The translations under genes were made by a program, and so were the position numbers. From assembly GCA_003694355.1 (NCBI GenBank), contig RFKI01000166.1:1-8070 (forward strand): a stretch of 8,070 bases of DNA, written 5' to 3'. Source of the stretch: Bdellovibrio sp. (GTDB lineage: Bacteria > Bdellovibrionota > Bdellovibrionia > Bdellovibrionales > UBA1609). Below are positions 6,605-8,070 of the stretch, piece by piece. How positions within the stretch are numbered: the stretch's first letter is position 1; each line of letters begins with the position of its first letter. Under the pieces are notes generated by a model. The model searched no databases. It was not told where the DNA came from and was given only the letters and a program-made list of their open reading frames with translations.

Positions 6605-6618
6605 AAAGGATGATAATG
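6605..6618 (+). promoter_or_regulatory. Ribosome binding site that decides the kinase start
   Basis: Two in-frame ATGs occur, at 6610 and 6616. AAAGGA (6605-6610) lies 5 bases before the second and overlaps the first, so 6616 is the likely start. Confidence 0.6.
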
Positions 6619-8070
6619 ATTGAATCTCCTTTTTCTCAAATCCTCCTTGTCAAAACACCCTCTCTGGCAAACATTGATGCTACGTTAGTGACTTCTTGGG
6701 AAAAAGCCAAATCCCTACTCAAACAGAAACCCTTTAAAGTGATTGTCGCTCCCATAGAAACCACAAAAGAAGCTCTTTCTTTCTTTCACGATCTTCAACG
6801 TCAACCTTTTCTCACTCAAAAAATTCTCATTGAAAAAGGTCAAGTCGCCTCTAAAGATATCCTCGCCTGTTCTCAACTCCAAACCTTCTTGACCATCTTA
6901 TCAAATCCATCCCCCGAAGAGATTGAAAAACACATTCTCCTCTCATTAAGAAAATATGATCTCATCACACAAAAAGATGCTGCCTTAGATGTTCTTCAAC
7001 AACAAATTCAAAAAATGAAATATTCTATTCGAGACACCAAACATCAAATCATGCAAAAAGAAAAAAAGTTAAAAAACTCAATTAAACGTCTAGAAAGTTC
7101 TTTTCAAAGTACAGAAAATCTCCAGGAAATTTTTTTGGACATCCATTCAGCTCAATCCATCGGAGAACTAGAAAGCCTTCTTTTCAATTCCCTAAAAAAG
7201 CACATAGACCTATCTTGGAGCCGCCTATTTTTTGGACCAGCCACCTCTGTCGAAGAACACCTTCATCACAATAAAGACTTCCATGTGATTCAACTACCCA
7301 TGACAAATACCTTTCCCCTTAAAGAAGGCCGCCTTGTGTTCGCCAAGAAAGAACCTTTTAAAAAAAGAGAAACCGATTTTCTATCACAAGTTGAAGAGGT
7401 GGTTTCTCTTGTTTTTGATCACCTCTCCAAGATTGAAAGACTTGAGAACTTAAAACAACAATGGGAAGCCACCTTCGACTCCATAACCGTCCCTTTATGC
7501 CTCACAAACCCTGACTTTTCCATTATTAAAGCAAATTTATCTTTTTCAAAATTAATCCAGCAGCCCATTAAAGAGGTGCCGGGGAAAAATTGCTTTACTC
7601 TCTGCCAACTTCCAATTCCTAAGTCCATTCCCCCCAAACCCTACAAAGTACAAAGGTCTATAAACAATGGCCTTCCTCAAACCTTTGAAGTTTCCATTCA
7701 AAAAATAGAAGACCCTCACCAAGACTTTCTACTTATTTTTCTCAATGACATTACAGAACAAATCCACATGGAAGAGAAGATTCTTGAGTCTGCCAAAATG
7801 GTAGAGGTGGGCACTATCAGTAGTAGTATTGCTCATGAACTAAATAACCCTTTAGCTGGCATGCTCTCCTTTGCTCAGTTAATAAAAATGTCTCCCACAA
7901 AAAACAAAGCCTTTAAAGAAGATATTCAACAAATTGAAAAAGCCATTTTACGTTGCAAAGACATTATTGAAAACCTCTTAGAATTCTCAAGGCCATCTAA
8001 TGAAAGCCAGCCTCAAAAGTTTGACCTCATTGAGTCTTTAAAGAAAGCCGTTAAAATTATGGAATTGCAA
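6616..8070 (+). CDS. Soluble sensor histidine kinase with degenerate receiver, coiled coil, GAF-like, PAS and HisKA domains; 3' end cut by window edge
   Basis: The open frame runs 485 codons from ATG 6616 to the window edge. Residues about 6-115 look like a response-regulator receiver fold: a first strand ILLVK, then FKVIVAP where the phospho-acceptor strand should be, and a closing helix EEIEKHILLSLRKY. The acidic pair and the acceptor Asp are absent (Ala45 stands at the expected acceptor position), so it should not be phosphorylated. Residues 118-172 are Gln/Lys/Glu-rich and probably a coiled coil. A weak GAF-like segment spans about 165-272, and a PAS domain about 283-385, ending in FLNDITEQ. 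The HisKA domain carries the H-box IAHELNNPLAG with His407. The ATP-binding domain must lie beyond the edge. No membrane helix or signal peptide is present, so sensing is cytoplasmic. It follows the amidase gene by 13 bp and is likely co-transcribed. Its signal and partner are unknown. Confidence 0.88.
   Translation, partial: MIESPFSQILLVKTPSLANIDATLVTSWEKAKSLLKQKPFKVIVAPIETTKEALSFFHDLQRQPFLTQKILIEKGQVASKDILACSQLQTFLTILSNPSPEEIEKHILLSLRKYDLITQKDAALDVLQQQIQKMKYSIRDTKHQIMQKEKKLKNSIKRLESSFQSTENLQEIFLDIHSAQSIGELESLLFNSLKKHIDLSWSRLFFGPATSVEEHLHHNKDFHVIQLPMTNTFPLKEGRLVFAKKEPFKKRETDFLSQVEEVVSLVFDHLSKIERLENLKQQWEATFDSITVPLCLTNPDFSIIKANLSFSKLIQQPIKEVPGKNCFTLCQLPIPKSIPPKPYKVQRSINNGLPQTFEVSIQKIEDPHQDFLLIFLNDITEQIHMEEKILESAKMVEVGTISSSIAHELNNPLAGMLSFAQLIKMSPTKNKAFKEDIQQIEKAILRCKDIIENLLEFSRPSNESQPQKFDLIESLKKAVKIMELQ

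Noticed and set aside
7419..7637. Minus-strand open frame of 72 codons inside the kinase gene
   Set aside because: It overlaps the PAS region of a continuous, motif-bearing frame and has no supporting signal.

Overview
The window holds seven protein-coding genes packed closely together, with no RNA genes, mobile elements or CRISPR arrays that I can see. Two genes run off the edges: bshB1 on the left, missing probably only a few C-terminal residues, and a histidine kinase on the right, missing its ATP-binding half. The organism is probably a Gram-negative bacterium of moderate-to-low G+C. The grounds are a DUF3187-like secreted protein that looks like an outer-membrane barrel, an MpaA-like cytoplasmic murein-peptide amidase, and a proteobacterial-type soluble multi-domain kinase. 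The mixture recalls Bdellovibrionota or other former deltaproteobacteria, but that assignment is inference and is not secured by any marker here.

Layout. Positions 1-696 (minus) encode BshB1, the bacillithiol-pathway N-acetylglucosaminyl-malate deacetylase, in very A+T-rich DNA. Positions 804-1910 (minus) encode a DUF3187-like exported protein. Positions 2020-2466 (plus) encode a MerC-domain membrane protein with a Cys/His-rich tail, divergent from the DUF3187 gene across a 109-bp A+T-rich gap. Positions 5728-2474 (minus) are a tight glmU-glmS operon with 6 bp between the genes; glmS ends 7 bp from the end of the convergent merC-like gene. Positions 5901-8070 (plus) are an M14-family amidase gene followed after 13 bp by the kinase gene, divergent from glmU across a 172-bp gap that contains a good promoter candidate and a perfect 8+8 bp inverted repeat.

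How the genes may work together. GlmS makes glucosamine-6-phosphate and GlmU makes UDP-GlcNAc from its product after GlmM (not in the window). UDP-GlcNAc feeds peptidoglycan and lipopolysaccharide, and it is also the sugar donor for the bacillithiol pathway in which BshB1 acts. The M14 enzyme probably trims murein peptides during recycling, so the central divergent region may place cell-wall precursor synthesis and wall turnover back to back. The kinase is probably co-transcribed with the amidase; its signal is unknown. I find no clearly new system. The most unusual items are the degenerate receiver at the kinase N-terminus, the MerC-like protein outside any mer operon, bshB1 in an apparently Gram-negative context, and the palindromes in two intergenic regions.
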